Source of the DNA: CBDDEC01 sp965198045
GTDB lineage: Bacteria; Chloroflexota; Dehalococcoidia; UBA2979
Direction of reading: 5' to 3'
DNA length: 64,000 nucleotides
NCBI GenBank assembly: GCA_965198045.1
Contig: CBDAOL010000010.1
Coordinates: 248,001-312,000, forward strand
In this document: in pieces, positions 24,197-32,407 of the stretch
Layout of the letters: every line of letters starts with the position of its first letter
How positions within the stretch are numbered: position 1 is the first letter of the stretch
The notes under the pieces: generated by a model
The model's input: only the letters and a program-made list of their open reading frames with translations
Databases searched by the model: none
Told to the model about the DNA's origin: nothing
Translations under genes and position numbers: made by a program

Positions 24197-24343
24197 GTGC
24201 GTAGTATGGGTGCCTCAATCGCGCTAGGAGTCGGTGTTGGCGCCGCGATTGGGGCTTCCACTGGCAACTTAGTAACGGGGGTAGGTTTGGGACTGATGTT
24301 TGGCATTCTGGCCGGTAGCGTGGCCCGCAAGAACCGGAGCTAA
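24197..24343 (+). CDS. Small glycine-rich membrane protein, 48 residues
   Basis: GTG at 24197, preceded by GAGAGGAAG. The product starts MRSMGASIALGVGVGAAIGA and is almost wholly Gly/Ala/Leu/Val/Ile up to a terminal ARKNRS. Such short glycine-zipper proteins form membrane helices; no specific function is known. It is the only gene recognised between the island end and the desaturase. The DNA on both sides (23917-24196 and 24344-24570) shows nothing else. Confidence 0.5.
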   Translation: MRSMGASIALGVGVGAAIGASTGNLVTGVGLGLMFGILAGSVARKNRS

Positions 24344-24570
24344 CCGCGTATGAAACATGCAACACGCTACTAACGGACCATCAAGGTAGCGGAGCTTGCT
24401 GGCGCCGAGCTGACCGACGGTCGCGCATACGTGAGGTCAGCGATTACCAATTCACTGTTCGCAAGTTCATGGAGTATCGGTCGCGTATCGGCGCTCCCGG
24501 AGGCCAGAGCTTCCCAGCCGAGCCCTGAACGAAGGCGCCCGGGTCCTCCCGCACCCTCAGGCACCCACGG

Positions 24571-24618
24571 GAGCGGAGTCCACCGCGGAGCAGTTAGCTC
24601 CGCTCCACCGCGCGCTGG
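24571..24618 (+). repeat. Third, imperfect copy of the attachment/SECIS sequence
   Basis: 44 of 48 bases match 9628-9675. Both possible stems are kept (GAGCGGA, GCGGAGC, GCTCCGC, TCCGCTC), but the UGA is replaced by GGA. The two flanking CGACCGCG repeats are both changed to CCACCGCG. It may be an old attachment scar or a dispersed hairpin repeat. Confidence 0.6.
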
Positions 24619-24665
24619 AGTCTAACGGCGCGCGGCGTCGCTCTGGCTGACTTACGCAATCCGCG

Positions 24666-25601
24666 CTAGAGAGCGGCGCTCGCTCCCCTGAGGTGCTGGA
24701 AGATCTCGAGGTAGGAGCGGCCCAGCGAGGTCTGGTGGTAGGCGATGCCTCGGTCGATGCAGAACTGTTCGACCAACGGCTGCGCTTTCCGCAGCTGGTT
24801 GCGAGGCATCGTGGGGAACAGGTGGTGCTCGACCTGGTAGTTGAGGCCGCCGTACCAGAAGTCGACGAACCAGCTCCCTCGCACGTTGCGGGCGGTCAGC
24901 ACCTGCGTCCGCAGGAAGTCCAGCGGCTCATCGTCCGACATCATCATCATCCCCTTGTGATTCGGGGCGAAGACGGAGACGTTGTAGAGGCTGAAGGCGA
25001 CCTGGCTGACGATGAAGAACGTGACCGCCTGGGGCCATCCGCCGAGTTGCGTGAGCAGCAGGCCGAACAGCGTCCAGTGCAGTGCGAGGCCGATCGCCTG
25101 AGGGATCCGCCGGGGCACGTTCCGACCGAAGAGGAGCGTGATGCTGGGCACGCGCATGTTGATGAAGACGAACGCCCCGAGGATTGGGTACAGGTAGGCC
25201 TGGATCGCGATGATGGGCCTCGCCCACCTCGCCTTCAGCGCCACCTGCTCGGGGAACATGGCGAGCATCGGGTAGCTCGCGTCGGGGTCATCGGTGATGT
25301 GGTTCGGGTTCGCGTGATGGAGATTGTGCTTCCGCGTCCACCACGTGTAGCTGATTCCCATGAGCAAGTTGCCCAGGGTCCACCCGGCGGCGGCCACACC
25401 GGGCCCTCGGCGGAAGACCTGTCGATGAGCGACATCGTGACCGAGCATGCCGATCTGCGTGAGCATGAAGCCGAACAACAGCGCGCTCGTGACGAGCACG
25501 GCCGGGTGCGGTGACCACAGCGCCAGAGCGACGACACCCGCGAGCGCCGCGGCGTTGAAGACAGCCTTGGAGACGTAGAACCGAGGTTGCACGGCACGCA
25601 A
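24666..25601 (-). CDS. Membrane fatty acid desaturase
   Basis: At least 311 residues. The three histidine boxes of acyl-lipid/acyl-CoA desaturases are present: HDVAH (about 55-59), HNLHH (about 92-96) and QVEHH (about 253-257), the last with the Q typical of front-end or delta-9-type enzymes. Several membrane segments lie between them. Protein-like sequence continues upstream of the TTG at 25601 to about 25690 (TLTQPQEPAAGSEYAELKNI), but no ATG/GTG/TTG occurs there before a stop. The real start may be CTG or ATC, or the region may hold an error. Confidence 0.87.
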   Translation of the reverse strand: MRAVQPRFYVSKAVFNAAALAGVVALALWSPHPAVLVTSALLFGFMLTQIGMLGHDVAHRQVFRRGPGVAAAGWTLGNLLMGISYTWWTRKHNLHHANPNHITDDPDASYPMLAMFPEQVALKARWARPIIAIQAYLYPILGAFVFINMRVPSITLLFGRNVPRRIPQAIGLALHWTLFGLLLTQLGGWPQAVTFFIVSQVAFSLYNVSVFAPNHKGMMMMSDDEPLDFLRTQVLTARNVRGSWFVDFWYGGLNYQVEHHLFPTMPRNQLRKAQPLVEQFCIDRGIAYHQTSLGRSYLEIFQHLRGASAAL

Positions 25602-25840
25602 GCCCGCTGCGGTGAGGATGTTCTTGAGTTCGGCGTATTCGGATCCCGCGGCTGGCTCCTGCGGCTGGGTCAGCGTTGCTGTGGCGATACGTCACTCCTC
25701 TGCGATCCGCACACGATCGTGTCTTGAGTCTCTCACCAACTGCTGCACGACGGAAGCAAGGTTTCCGCAGGTCGCTCCGGACCTGGCGCTGAGGGCGTGA
25801 TCCTGCGGAGCCGAGCGCACGGGGGAGTGGGGAACGGCGG

Positions 25841-26044
25841 TCAGTTCGTGAGGAAGTCGAAGAGATTGCCGACTTTGCCACCGCCGCCGATCTTGTAGAG
25901 CTCGGTGTATCCGCAGTCAGCACAGGAGACCGTGCCGTACCTCTGATTCTGTACGTTGAGGAACCGCGTGAAGCCGGACCCGGTTGTTCGCAGCTCTCCG
26001 GTCGCCGCCTCCCTCGCGCCGCACTTGGCACAGGTGAAGTCCAC
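25841..26044 (-). CDS. Zinc-ribbon protein, 67 residues
   Basis: Two C-x2-C knuckles (CAKCGA at residues 5-10 and CADCGYTELYK near 41-51) frame a short beta hairpin. The pattern resembles the small nucleic-acid-binding zinc-ribbon proteins often called DUF-type 'Zn-ribbon' with GYTELY. The product is cytosolic and monocistronic. Its role is unknown. Confidence 0.75.
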   Translation of the reverse strand: MDFTCAKCGAREAATGELRTTGSGFTRFLNVQNQRYGTVSCADCGYTELYKIGGGGKVGNLFDFLTN

Positions 26045-26082
26045 GCGAGCCTCCTCACATCGTTCGAGCGTTGGGCTCCAGC

Positions 26083-26686
26083 CTAGGCCCTCCGCGGGAA
26101 TCCGTCGGAGGCCTTGACCCCCTCGATCTGGGCGACATGCATGCCGTCGTGAGCGCGCTGGAACAGGACGATTCCCAGGCAGTTCATCGGACCGATGGCA
26201 GATGGTTGTGCGTCAGGTCGAGGTTGGTCTGCGACGACACGCTGTCGATGACGCAATCAGCTCGGCGTGCCCAGCGTCCGAGTCAACGCGTGCGTCGGCC
26301 AGCGACGCATCTGGACGACCCATCAGCTGGTCCCAGTATTCGCGTGCCGCGTCCTCGTTGTCAGCGTGCCGCTCGACGGGCTCGCCGCGTACCAGGGCTT
26401 CGCACTGCCGTGCGGTGTTCTTGTTCCCCGCAGCGACGTGCTGCAGGTTCTCGAGCACCGACCACTCGTCTTCGCCGGGCTTCCACTTCGCCTGCTCCAG
26501 GGAGAGATCGTTCGCGGTGGCGAGCAACTGCTGGTGCCCCTGACCCACAGCCTCGCGCAGGGCGCCACTCGCTTCGTGGCGCTCCCCGAGATAGAGCATC
26601 GCTGCCGCCCACGACGCGGGCCATTGCGAGGAATCTAACGCGCTCTCGATGACCTTGAGCGCCCGGTCTGTTGTTGGGTCTGACAT
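26083..26686 (-). pseudogene. DinB-family protein, frameshifted
   Basis: The open frame (26213-26686) starts MSDPTTDRALKVIESALDSS and contains the DinB four-helix pattern WKPGEDEWSVLENLQHVAAG. It then loses family similarity. In other frames the missing C-terminal part is present: SVSSQTNLDLTHNHLPSV, then MNCLGIVLFQRAHDGMHVAQ, ending at a TAG at 26083. At least two small indels (near 26250 and 26175) separate the pieces. The conserved metal His would be in THNH and AHDGMH. The gene is dead or contains sequencing errors. Confidence 0.65.
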
Positions 26687-26780
26687 TGACGGACTCCCCG
26701 GGGAGGGTACGCGCGGACGGGGACCCTGAGCGGGCAGCGCCAGCGGGACCAGATGGAGAAGGACGGAGGAGCGCCCCCGG

Positions 26781-27188
26781 CTACGCCAGCTCGACGCCCC
26801 CTGTGGCGCTGTGGCGTTCGCCGCGGAGCGTGTAGTTCGTCGTGCACCACACGCGGCTGACGTGCTCGGACTCGAGCGGGACGGCGAGGAGGACCTCTTC
26901 GCCGGGGGAGAGGAATTCGACGTCTCGCAGCTCGTTTGCGGTGTGGTCGACGTCGTAGAACTCGATCAGCAGGGCGACCTCGATCGAGGAGAGGAACACC
27001 CGCGAGGTGTTGGCGACGTCGACCTGCAGGACCGGGCCGAACTTGCGCGCGGAGATGACGAGTTCCTGGACATCGCCCGCCGGCGCTTTCGGCGAGCTGG
27101 CGAAGAGGTCGCGCAGCCCTCGTGGGGCACGCTGCAGCAGCCGCTCCAATGGCGACGAGGTCTCGGCCGAGCGTTGGATCCGACGCAT
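26781..27188 (-). CDS. Hypothetical protein, 135 residues
   Basis: A basic N-terminal quarter (MRRIQRSAETSSPLERLLQR) is followed by a beta-rich domain (VQELVISARKFGPVLQVDVANTS, VFLSSIEVALLIEF, EVLLAVPLESEHVSRVWCTT). No family is recognised. It is followed upstream on the same strand by the Flp pilin gene, 47 bases away, so both may belong to one transcript. No signal peptide is evident. Confidence 0.55.
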   Translation of the reverse strand: MRRIQRSAETSSPLERLLQRAPRGLRDLFASSPKAPAGDVQELVISARKFGPVLQVDVANTSRVFLSSIEVALLIEFYDVDHTANELRDVEFLSPGEEVLLAVPLESEHVSRVWCTTNYTLRGERHSATGGVELA

Positions 27189-27235
27189 CGAGAACTCCTT
27201 GCGCGTGCGCTCCTCTTGAGCCGGCGTGGCAATGT

Positions 27236-27424
27236 CTAGGAGCCGCCGCCCATCGTGGTGACGATGTTGCCGACCACGGTCTGAATCTGGCCAACGATGC
27301 CGGTCGTCTGGAACGCCACGTACAGCGCCATCGAGATCACACCCGCGACGAGTGTGTATTCGATCACGCCCTGGCCCTCATCGCGGGCGGCGGGGCGTGC
27401 TCGCAGGTAGTTCAGCGGGGCCAT
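27236..27424 (-). CDS. Flp/Fap-type pilin
   Basis: 62 residues. The prepilin signature GQGVIEYTLVAGVISMALYV matches Flp pilins, where the Glu-Tyr pair follows the processing site and a hydrophobic helix follows that. Prepilin peptidase and the Tad secretion genes are not in this window. It may be an orphan pilin expressed alone. The C-terminal GGGS tail is short, as is usual for the family. Confidence 0.85.
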   Translation of the reverse strand: MAPLNYLRARPAARDEGQGVIEYTLVAGVISMALYVAFQTTGIVGQIQTVVGNIVTTMGGGS

Positions 27425-27655
27425 GGGTCCTCCTCGTTGGTGTCCGGGGTCTCGCTGAACTTATGGATCCGTAGGGGCCCTGATGGTCAAGGAGTGGATC
27501 GATTCCCGCAAAGGCTCCACAGAGAATGTAAGAAGCGATGCGGACCGCCGACGCTCCTCGACTGCCCAGCAGCGGCACCACGAGCCGCACAGTCCGCTGC
27601 TACAGTCGCCGCGCCGGGAGGGTTTGGACGGAACCTGCTAGGAGGGGAACGCCGT

Positions 27656-28048
27656 ATGACGGCCATGGTCAAAGAGTTTCGCGATTTCGCACTGCGCGGC
27701 AATCTGATCGAGCTGGCAGTAGCGCTGGTGATAGCATTGGCTCTCAAGCAGCTGATCAGTTCGCTGGTGGATCACGTGCTGATGCCGATCGTCGGCATCA
27801 TCTTCGGTGAGCCGAGCTTCGATCGCCTCGAGATCACGATCAACGATTCGATCATCCTGTACGGCGCGTTCCTCACGAACGTGGTCGACTTCGCGCTCGT
27901 CGCTCTGGCGATCTTCCTCTTCGTGGTGAAGCCGTACAACGTGATCCTCGAACGGCGCGCGGCGAGCACCGAGGAAGAGCCGACGCCGGAACCGGAGGAG
28001 ATCGTCTTGTTGCGGCAGATCGCAGAAAATACGACCCGGGCCGGCTAG
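27656..28048 (+). CDS. mscL: Large-conductance mechanosensitive channel
   Basis: 130 residues from ATG at 27656 behind AGGAGGGG. The first amphipathic helix and TM1 read FRDFALRGNLIELAVALVIA, the typical MscL start. The periplasmic loop and TM2 follow (LYGAFLTNVVDFALVALAIFL), then an acidic C-terminal helix. The protein forms a homopentamer in the inner membrane that opens on osmotic downshock. Confidence 0.95.
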   Translation: MTAMVKEFRDFALRGNLIELAVALVIALALKQLISSLVDHVLMPIVGIIFGEPSFDRLEITINDSIILYGAFLTNVVDFALVALAIFLFVVKPYNVILERRAASTEEEPTPEPEEIVLLRQIAENTTRAG

Positions 28049-28085
28049 CGGGCGCCGCAGCCGGAGCCAGCTGCCGAGACGTGGG

Positions 28086-28415
28086 CTAGCCGCCGACCTT
28101 CGCCAGCAGTCGCACGATCTCGATGACCACCGTCTCGGCGGCGGGCTCGCCCTCGTGCGCGTTCGCGGTGTAGGCGTAGAGCGCGCCATCGTCCGTCGCG
28201 AGCGCGACATCGAGCGGGAGGCCCCCGTCGCGTGCGTCGAGAAGCGCGTGGCGAACGGCCAGCGGCAGCGAGGCGTCGAGGCTCACGCCGAGCGTGGGCT
28301 GCTCGGCCGAGGCGTCGAGCAGGACGTGAGCGACCGCGGTCCACTGGCCGGGGGCGCAGCCGTCGCCGATGTCGATCTGGAGCGTGGCTGCCTCGGGCAA
28401 CTCGATCGTGCTCAT
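28086..28415 (-). CDS. Hypothetical protein, 109 residues
   Basis: Acidic, with alternating hydrophobic strands (TLQIDIGDG, VAHVLLDASAEQPTLGVSLDA) and a C-terminal helix (AAETVVIEIVRLLAKVGG). No family is recognised and no membrane segment is present. It is convergent with mscL and divergent from the ABC-F gene. Confidence 0.5.
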   Translation of the reverse strand: MSTIELPEAATLQIDIGDGCAPGQWTAVAHVLLDASAEQPTLGVSLDASLPLAVRHALLDARDGGLPLDVALATDDGALYAYTANAHEGEPAAETVVIEIVRLLAKVGG

Positions 28416-28533
28416 GCGCCGATCCTAGCTCGCGCGCCACCGGCGTGCGTGGCAACCTCGACAGGCGATGTGCGTTATCACCTCGCGCGCCGTCGAGGCT
28501 GTTGAGCGACGGTGGTGCGGGAAGGTACCGGCC

Positions 28534-30207
28534 GTGATCACCGTCAGCCTCTCCGGCGTCCGCAAGTTCTACGGGGCCCACGCGGTCCTGGACGGTCTGT
28601 CGTGGGACATCTCGGAGGGCGAGGTGATCGGCCTCGTCGGCCCCAACGGCTCCGGTAAGACGACGCTGCTGCGCTGCATCGCCGGGCTCGACGAGATCGA
28701 CGAGGGCACACTGCACCGTCGCCGCGGCCCGACGATCGCCTACCTGCCGCAGGAACCCGACCTCGACCCCACGGTCACGCCCCTGGCGGCCGTGCTCGCT
28801 TCGCACGATCGACTGCACGCCGTCGAGCGCGAGCTGCGCGACCTCGAGGCGCAGATGGGCGCGCCCGAGGTCTACGAAGACGACGAGCGGCTGGCGAGGG
28901 TGATGGAGCGCCACGCCGACGCCGTTGACGCGCATGAGCGCCTCGGCGGACCGACCTACGAGAGCCGGTGCGAGACCACACTGCTCGAGCTGGGCTTCCG
29001 ACCGGCGGACCTGCATCGCCCGGTCGGACCAATGAGCGGCGGCGAAAAGAAGCTCGTGGGCATCGCGCGGCTGCTGGTGCAGCGACCGGACCTCCTGCTC
29101 CTCGACGAGCCGGATAACCACCTCGACCTCGAGGGCAAGGCGCGCCTGGAGCGGCTGATCGCGCAATATCCCGGCACGGTCGTCATCGTCTCGCACGACC
29201 GATACCTGCTCGACGTTGTCACCGATGCGATCGCGGAACTCGAGGTGGCGGGACAGCACCCGGGCCGCTCGCAGCTGACCGTGTTCCCGGGCAACTACAG
29301 CGAGTACGCGTTCGAAAAGCGGATGGCGCTGGAGCGCCAGCAGAAGAGCTACACCATGCAGCAGCTCGAGATCGGACGCCTCGAAGCGTCGATTGCGCGG
29401 CTCAAGGTGTTCAGCCGCGGCGGAGCGAACGAGAAGTTCGTGCGGCGCTGGCAGTCGATGCAGAAGCGGCTGGACAAGGTCGATCGCATCGAGCGGCCGA
29501 TCATGGATCCGCGGCGGATGAGCATCCGCCTCGACGCCGAGCGCGGCAGCACGAGGGTGGTCGAGACGATCGGCGTCGAGAAGGCGTTCGGCGCCGACGA
29601 GGTGCTGCGCGGAGCCGACTTGCTCGTCCTCAACGGCGAGCGCGTGGGCGTCGTCGGCGCCAACGGTTCCGGCAAATCGGTGCTCTTTCGCCTGATCCTC
29701 GGGCAGGACGAGCCGGACGCGGGGCGGGTCAAGGTCGGCCCCAGCAACACCATCGCCAGCTATGCCCAGGAGCACGAGACGCTCGACATGAACCGCACGG
29801 CGATCGAGGAAATTCGCTACACCACGCGCATCTCCGAAGGCGAGGCGGTCAACCACCTCGGCCGGTTCCTGTTCACGTACGAGCTGGCGCTCAATCGAGT
29901 GCGGGACCTCAGCGGTGGGCAAAAGAGCCGCCTGCAGCTGGCGAAGCTGATGCTTCAGCGGTCGAACGTGCTGCTCCTCGACGAGCCCACGAACAACCTC
30001 GACATCGCCAGCGCCGAGGTGCTGGAGGAGGCGCTGACGGATTACGACGGCACGCTGCTGATGATCAGCCACGACCGCTACTTCCTCGAACGCGTCGCTT
30101 CCCGCGTTGTCGAGCTCGACGAGGGCCGGCTGACCTCGTTCGACGACGGCTACCCGCAGTACGCGGCCGCCCGCGCCGAGCGAGAGGCGGCCGGCGCAGA
30201 GGCGTAA
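28534..30207 (+). CDS. ABC-F family ATPase (translation factor type)
   Basis: 557 residues from GTG at 28534; the longer frame to 28468 adds a non-conserved lead. Two ABC domains are fused: first Walker A GLVGPNGSGKTT with signature MSGGEKKL and Walker B LLLLDEPDNHLDL; second Walker A GVVGANGSGKS, signature LSGGQKSRLQLAK and LLLDEPTNNLDI. A basic linker lies between them (QQKSYTMQQLEIGRLEAS). No membrane domain is present. ABC-F proteins act on ribosomes (Uup/EttA-like); which subfamily is unclear. The rRNA methyltransferase gene follows convergently, four bases away. Confidence 0.92.
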   Translation: MITVSLSGVRKFYGAHAVLDGLSWDISEGEVIGLVGPNGSGKTTLLRCIAGLDEIDEGTLHRRRGPTIAYLPQEPDLDPTVTPLAAVLASHDRLHAVERELRDLEAQMGAPEVYEDDERLARVMERHADAVDAHERLGGPTYESRCETTLLELGFRPADLHRPVGPMSGGEKKLVGIARLLVQRPDLLLLDEPDNHLDLEGKARLERLIAQYPGTVVIVSHDRYLLDVVTDAIAELEVAGQHPGRSQLTVFPGNYSEYAFEKRMALERQQKSYTMQQLEIGRLEASIARLKVFSRGGANEKFVRRWQSMQKRLDKVDRIERPIMDPRRMSIRLDAERGSTRVVETIGVEKAFGADEVLRGADLLVLNGERVGVVGANGSGKSVLFRLILGQDEPDAGRVKVGPSNTIASYAQEHETLDMNRTAIEEIRYTTRISEGEAVNHLGRFLFTYELALNRVRDLSGGQKSRLQLAKLMLQRSNVLLLDEPTNNLDIASAEVLEEALTDYDGTLLMISHDRYFLERVASRVVELDEGRLTSFDDGYPQYAAARAEREAAGAEA

Positions 30208-30211
30208 GCGG

Positions 30212-30919
30212 CTACGCGCCGCCGATGAGCGCTGCCATCAACACGCCGGCCGCTACCGCGACGTTGAGCGAAGTGAGCTCGCCTCGAGGTTCGATCGCAA
30301 CCACCTCATCGCAACGGTCGAGGGTGAGGCGGCGCAGGCCGCGCTCCTCGTTGCCGAGCACCAGCAGCCAGGGGCGGTCCGGACCCAGCTCCGTGACCGA
30401 GCGCTCCGCGTGTTCGGAGGACCCGACAATCCAGAGCCCGGCCTCCTTCGCGCCGTCGAGGGCGCGCGAGAGGTTCGGCACGGTTGCGTGCCGGACCAGC
30501 TCAACCGCGCCGGAGGCGACGTCGTAGACCGTGTCGGTGATCCCGGCACTGCGGTCGCGGGTGAGCGCGATACCGCGCACCCCAAAGAAGGCCGCCGTGC
30601 GGAAGATCGAGCCGAGGTTCTGCGGGTCCTGCAGCGAGTCGAGGGCGAGCCAGAGCGCGCCCGGCTGCGGGTCCCGCCAGAGTTCGCCGAGCGGCGTCTC
30701 TTCGCGCTCCTCAACGAGTGCGAACGCGTTCGCTCCGCGGCGCGCGCCTCGACGCGACGAGCTGGCGTCGACGACCGGGCGGCCCGCAGCGCGGGCAGCG
30801 TCGACCACGGCGCGCCAGCCCTCGCTCGGACGGGCGCCAACGGTGACACCCTCGACGGCGGACGGCCGCGCCTCGAGGGCGGCGAGCACGGCGTGCGGGT
30901 TGCGCAGCTCTAGTGGCAT
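30212..30919 (-). CDS. rlmB: SpoU/TrmH-family rRNA 2'-O-methyltransferase
   Basis: 235 residues, with an N-terminal L7Ae-like substrate-binding region and the SPOUT knotted domain. SpoU motifs are seen: ALDSLQDPQNLGSIFRTA (motif 1), LVLGNEERGLRR (motif 2) and SLNVAVAAGVLM (motif 3). RlmB methylates G2251 of 23S rRNA with SAM. The precise target is assumed by family; TrmH-like tRNA specificity cannot be excluded. Confidence 0.88.
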   Translation of the reverse strand: MPLELRNPHAVLAALEARPSAVEGVTVGARPSEGWRAVVDAARAAGRPVVDASSSRRGARRGANAFALVEEREETPLGELWRDPQPGALWLALDSLQDPQNLGSIFRTAAFFGVRGIALTRDRSAGITDTVYDVASGAVELVRHATVPNLSRALDGAKEAGLWIVGSSEHAERSVTELGPDRPWLLVLGNEERGLRRLTLDRCDEVVAIEPRGELTSLNVAVAAGVLMAALIGGA

Positions 30920-30995
30920 GCCGCCGACTCTACCCGAGGCGCGGTCCGAGGCCTCGTTACAACGCGAGCGCGATCACGATTGCACCAGCATGGAA

Positions 30996-31020
30996 ACGAC
31001 CCGGCGCGAGGCCGGGTCGT
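30996..31020. terminator. Bidirectional hairpin terminator
   Basis: Perfect 10-bp stem ACGACCCGGC / GCCGGGTCGT with a 5-nt loop. On the minus strand it follows the stop of the ferritin-like gene and is trailed by TTTCC. Confidence 0.6.
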
Positions 31021-31043
31021 TCACGGCGATCGTTGAGGCGTCC

Positions 31044-32216
31044 TCAGGCGTCGATCAGGTCCATGATCCCGGGATTCGCACGGCCGTTCTCGAAGCGGTC
31101 GCCGAAGCTCGCGACGCGGACGCGCTGCATGTACTCCTTGACCTGCCGCTGCCGCACAGCGAGGGCGATCTTGGAGCCCTCGACGAGCGAGGCGGGGTCG
31201 GATCCGCCACCGAGGAGGATCGTGACGGCGTCGCTGGCCGGCATGCCCGGCGCCGCCGGATTCTGCACGCCAATGCCCTGCGAGAAGCCGAGCTCGATGT
31301 CGTCGAGGTAGCTGTGGATTTCCTCGCGACGGTCCGTGTCGGTCTGGCCGAGGTACTGCAGGTGCATGACGCCAAACGCGACGTGCCTCGATTCGTCCGA
31401 GGCGGCCAGCCGGTAGATCGACTTCTCGGCGTCGTTGTACGACATCAGCTCGCCCATGCGGAACAGGGAGAGCACGACGCCCTCGCCGGCGATGTGGAGC
31501 CGGGCCGACATCTCCGTGAAGTCGCGCGCCGAGTCGATCTCGACGCCGGAGACCTGCGCCGGCGTCTGCTTCATCAGCCCGCCGCCGTTGGCGAAGGTGC
31601 GCTTGCGGAAGACATCCATGTGCCGCGCCTCGTCCATGATCTGCGAGATCAGGAACATTCGAGGCTCGTAGTAGTCGGGGGTGGTCTCCGAGATCCACTT
31701 GCCCGGGACGTCGCCGGCGACGAACTCGACCTCGGTCAGGAACGTCGTGAGCTGACACTGCGCGCGCTCGAGGTCGTCGGGAAGCTCCTCGACGGATGAC
31801 CAGGGGATGTCGACGGCCGAGGACCACTGGCGCTGCACGGCCTCTTCGTAGAGCTGGGCGGCGTTCTTGAGCCAGATGTCGCTCTTCGTGCGGATCGAGT
31901 AGTTGCCCACGCGCGGGGCGGCCGGGCGGATCGTCGCGTCGCGCGGACGGCCCGTCTGGTTCTCGCTGTACTCCGGCACCTCGACGTCAGGCTCGAGGTC
32001 CTGGAGGAGCAGACCACCTTGCTTTGCGTCCATCTCGAGCACCTGCTCGCCGAGGGTCTCACGCGCGAGCATCCAGTCGAGCCTAAACCCACGCTCGCGA
32101 CCGCCCGCGAGGAGCGCGTCGAGGGCAGCGCGCCCGGGGGTGACGCCGTTGGCGCCGTTGGCGCCACTTGCCCCGTTCGTCGAGGTGGTCCCCGTCGGTG
32201 TCGTCTCGGTGGCCAT
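31044..32216 (-). CDS. Ferritin-like diiron protein (R2-like)
   Basis: 390 residues from ATG at 32216. The first 30 residues are a low-complexity Thr/Gly/Asn tail. The four-helix diiron ligands are visible: Glu in LTEVEFVAGD, E-x-x-H in DEARHMDVF, Glu in GEGVVLSLFRMGE and E-x-x-H in DESRHVAFG. This matches ribonucleotide reductase R2-like or AurF-like oxygenases. No R1 subunit is nearby and the radical Tyr cannot be assigned, so an oxygenase or ligand-binding oxidase role is more likely than nucleotide reduction. Confidence 0.8.
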   Translation of the reverse strand: MATETTPTGTTSTNGASGANGANGVTPGRAALDALLAGGRERGFRLDWMLARETLGEQVLEMDAKQGGLLLQDLEPDVEVPEYSENQTGRPRDATIRPAAPRVGNYSIRTKSDIWLKNAAQLYEEAVQRQWSSAVDIPWSSVEELPDDLERAQCQLTTFLTEVEFVAGDVPGKWISETTPDYYEPRMFLISQIMDEARHMDVFRKRTFANGGGLMKQTPAQVSGVEIDSARDFTEMSARLHIAGEGVVLSLFRMGELMSYNDAEKSIYRLAASDESRHVAFGVMHLQYLGQTDTDRREEIHSYLDDIELGFSQGIGVQNPAAPGMPASDAVTILLGGGSDPASLVEGSKIALAVRQRQVKEYMQRVRVASFGDRFENGRANPGIMDLIDA

Positions 32217-32407
32217 GACGCTCTCCCCTCGCCGTGCCGGTCGCCCAGCACGTCTGTCGTCTCGCCGCCAGCATACCGAAATTCTCGGCAAGTCGGATCT
32301 CCCCGACAGCCGAGTGAGATCTCGGTAATTACAGTTACGACGGCTATCGGCTCGGCGTTGATATGCTCCCGCTACTCCCGGAGCGACTCCAGGAGCCGGA
32401 GGACTGT

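Noticed and set aside
24431..24625. Small ORF covering the third attachment-like copy
   Set aside because: The frame is out of phase with the tail encoded at attL and shows only low-complexity Pro/Arg/Ser; the repeat explains the region better.
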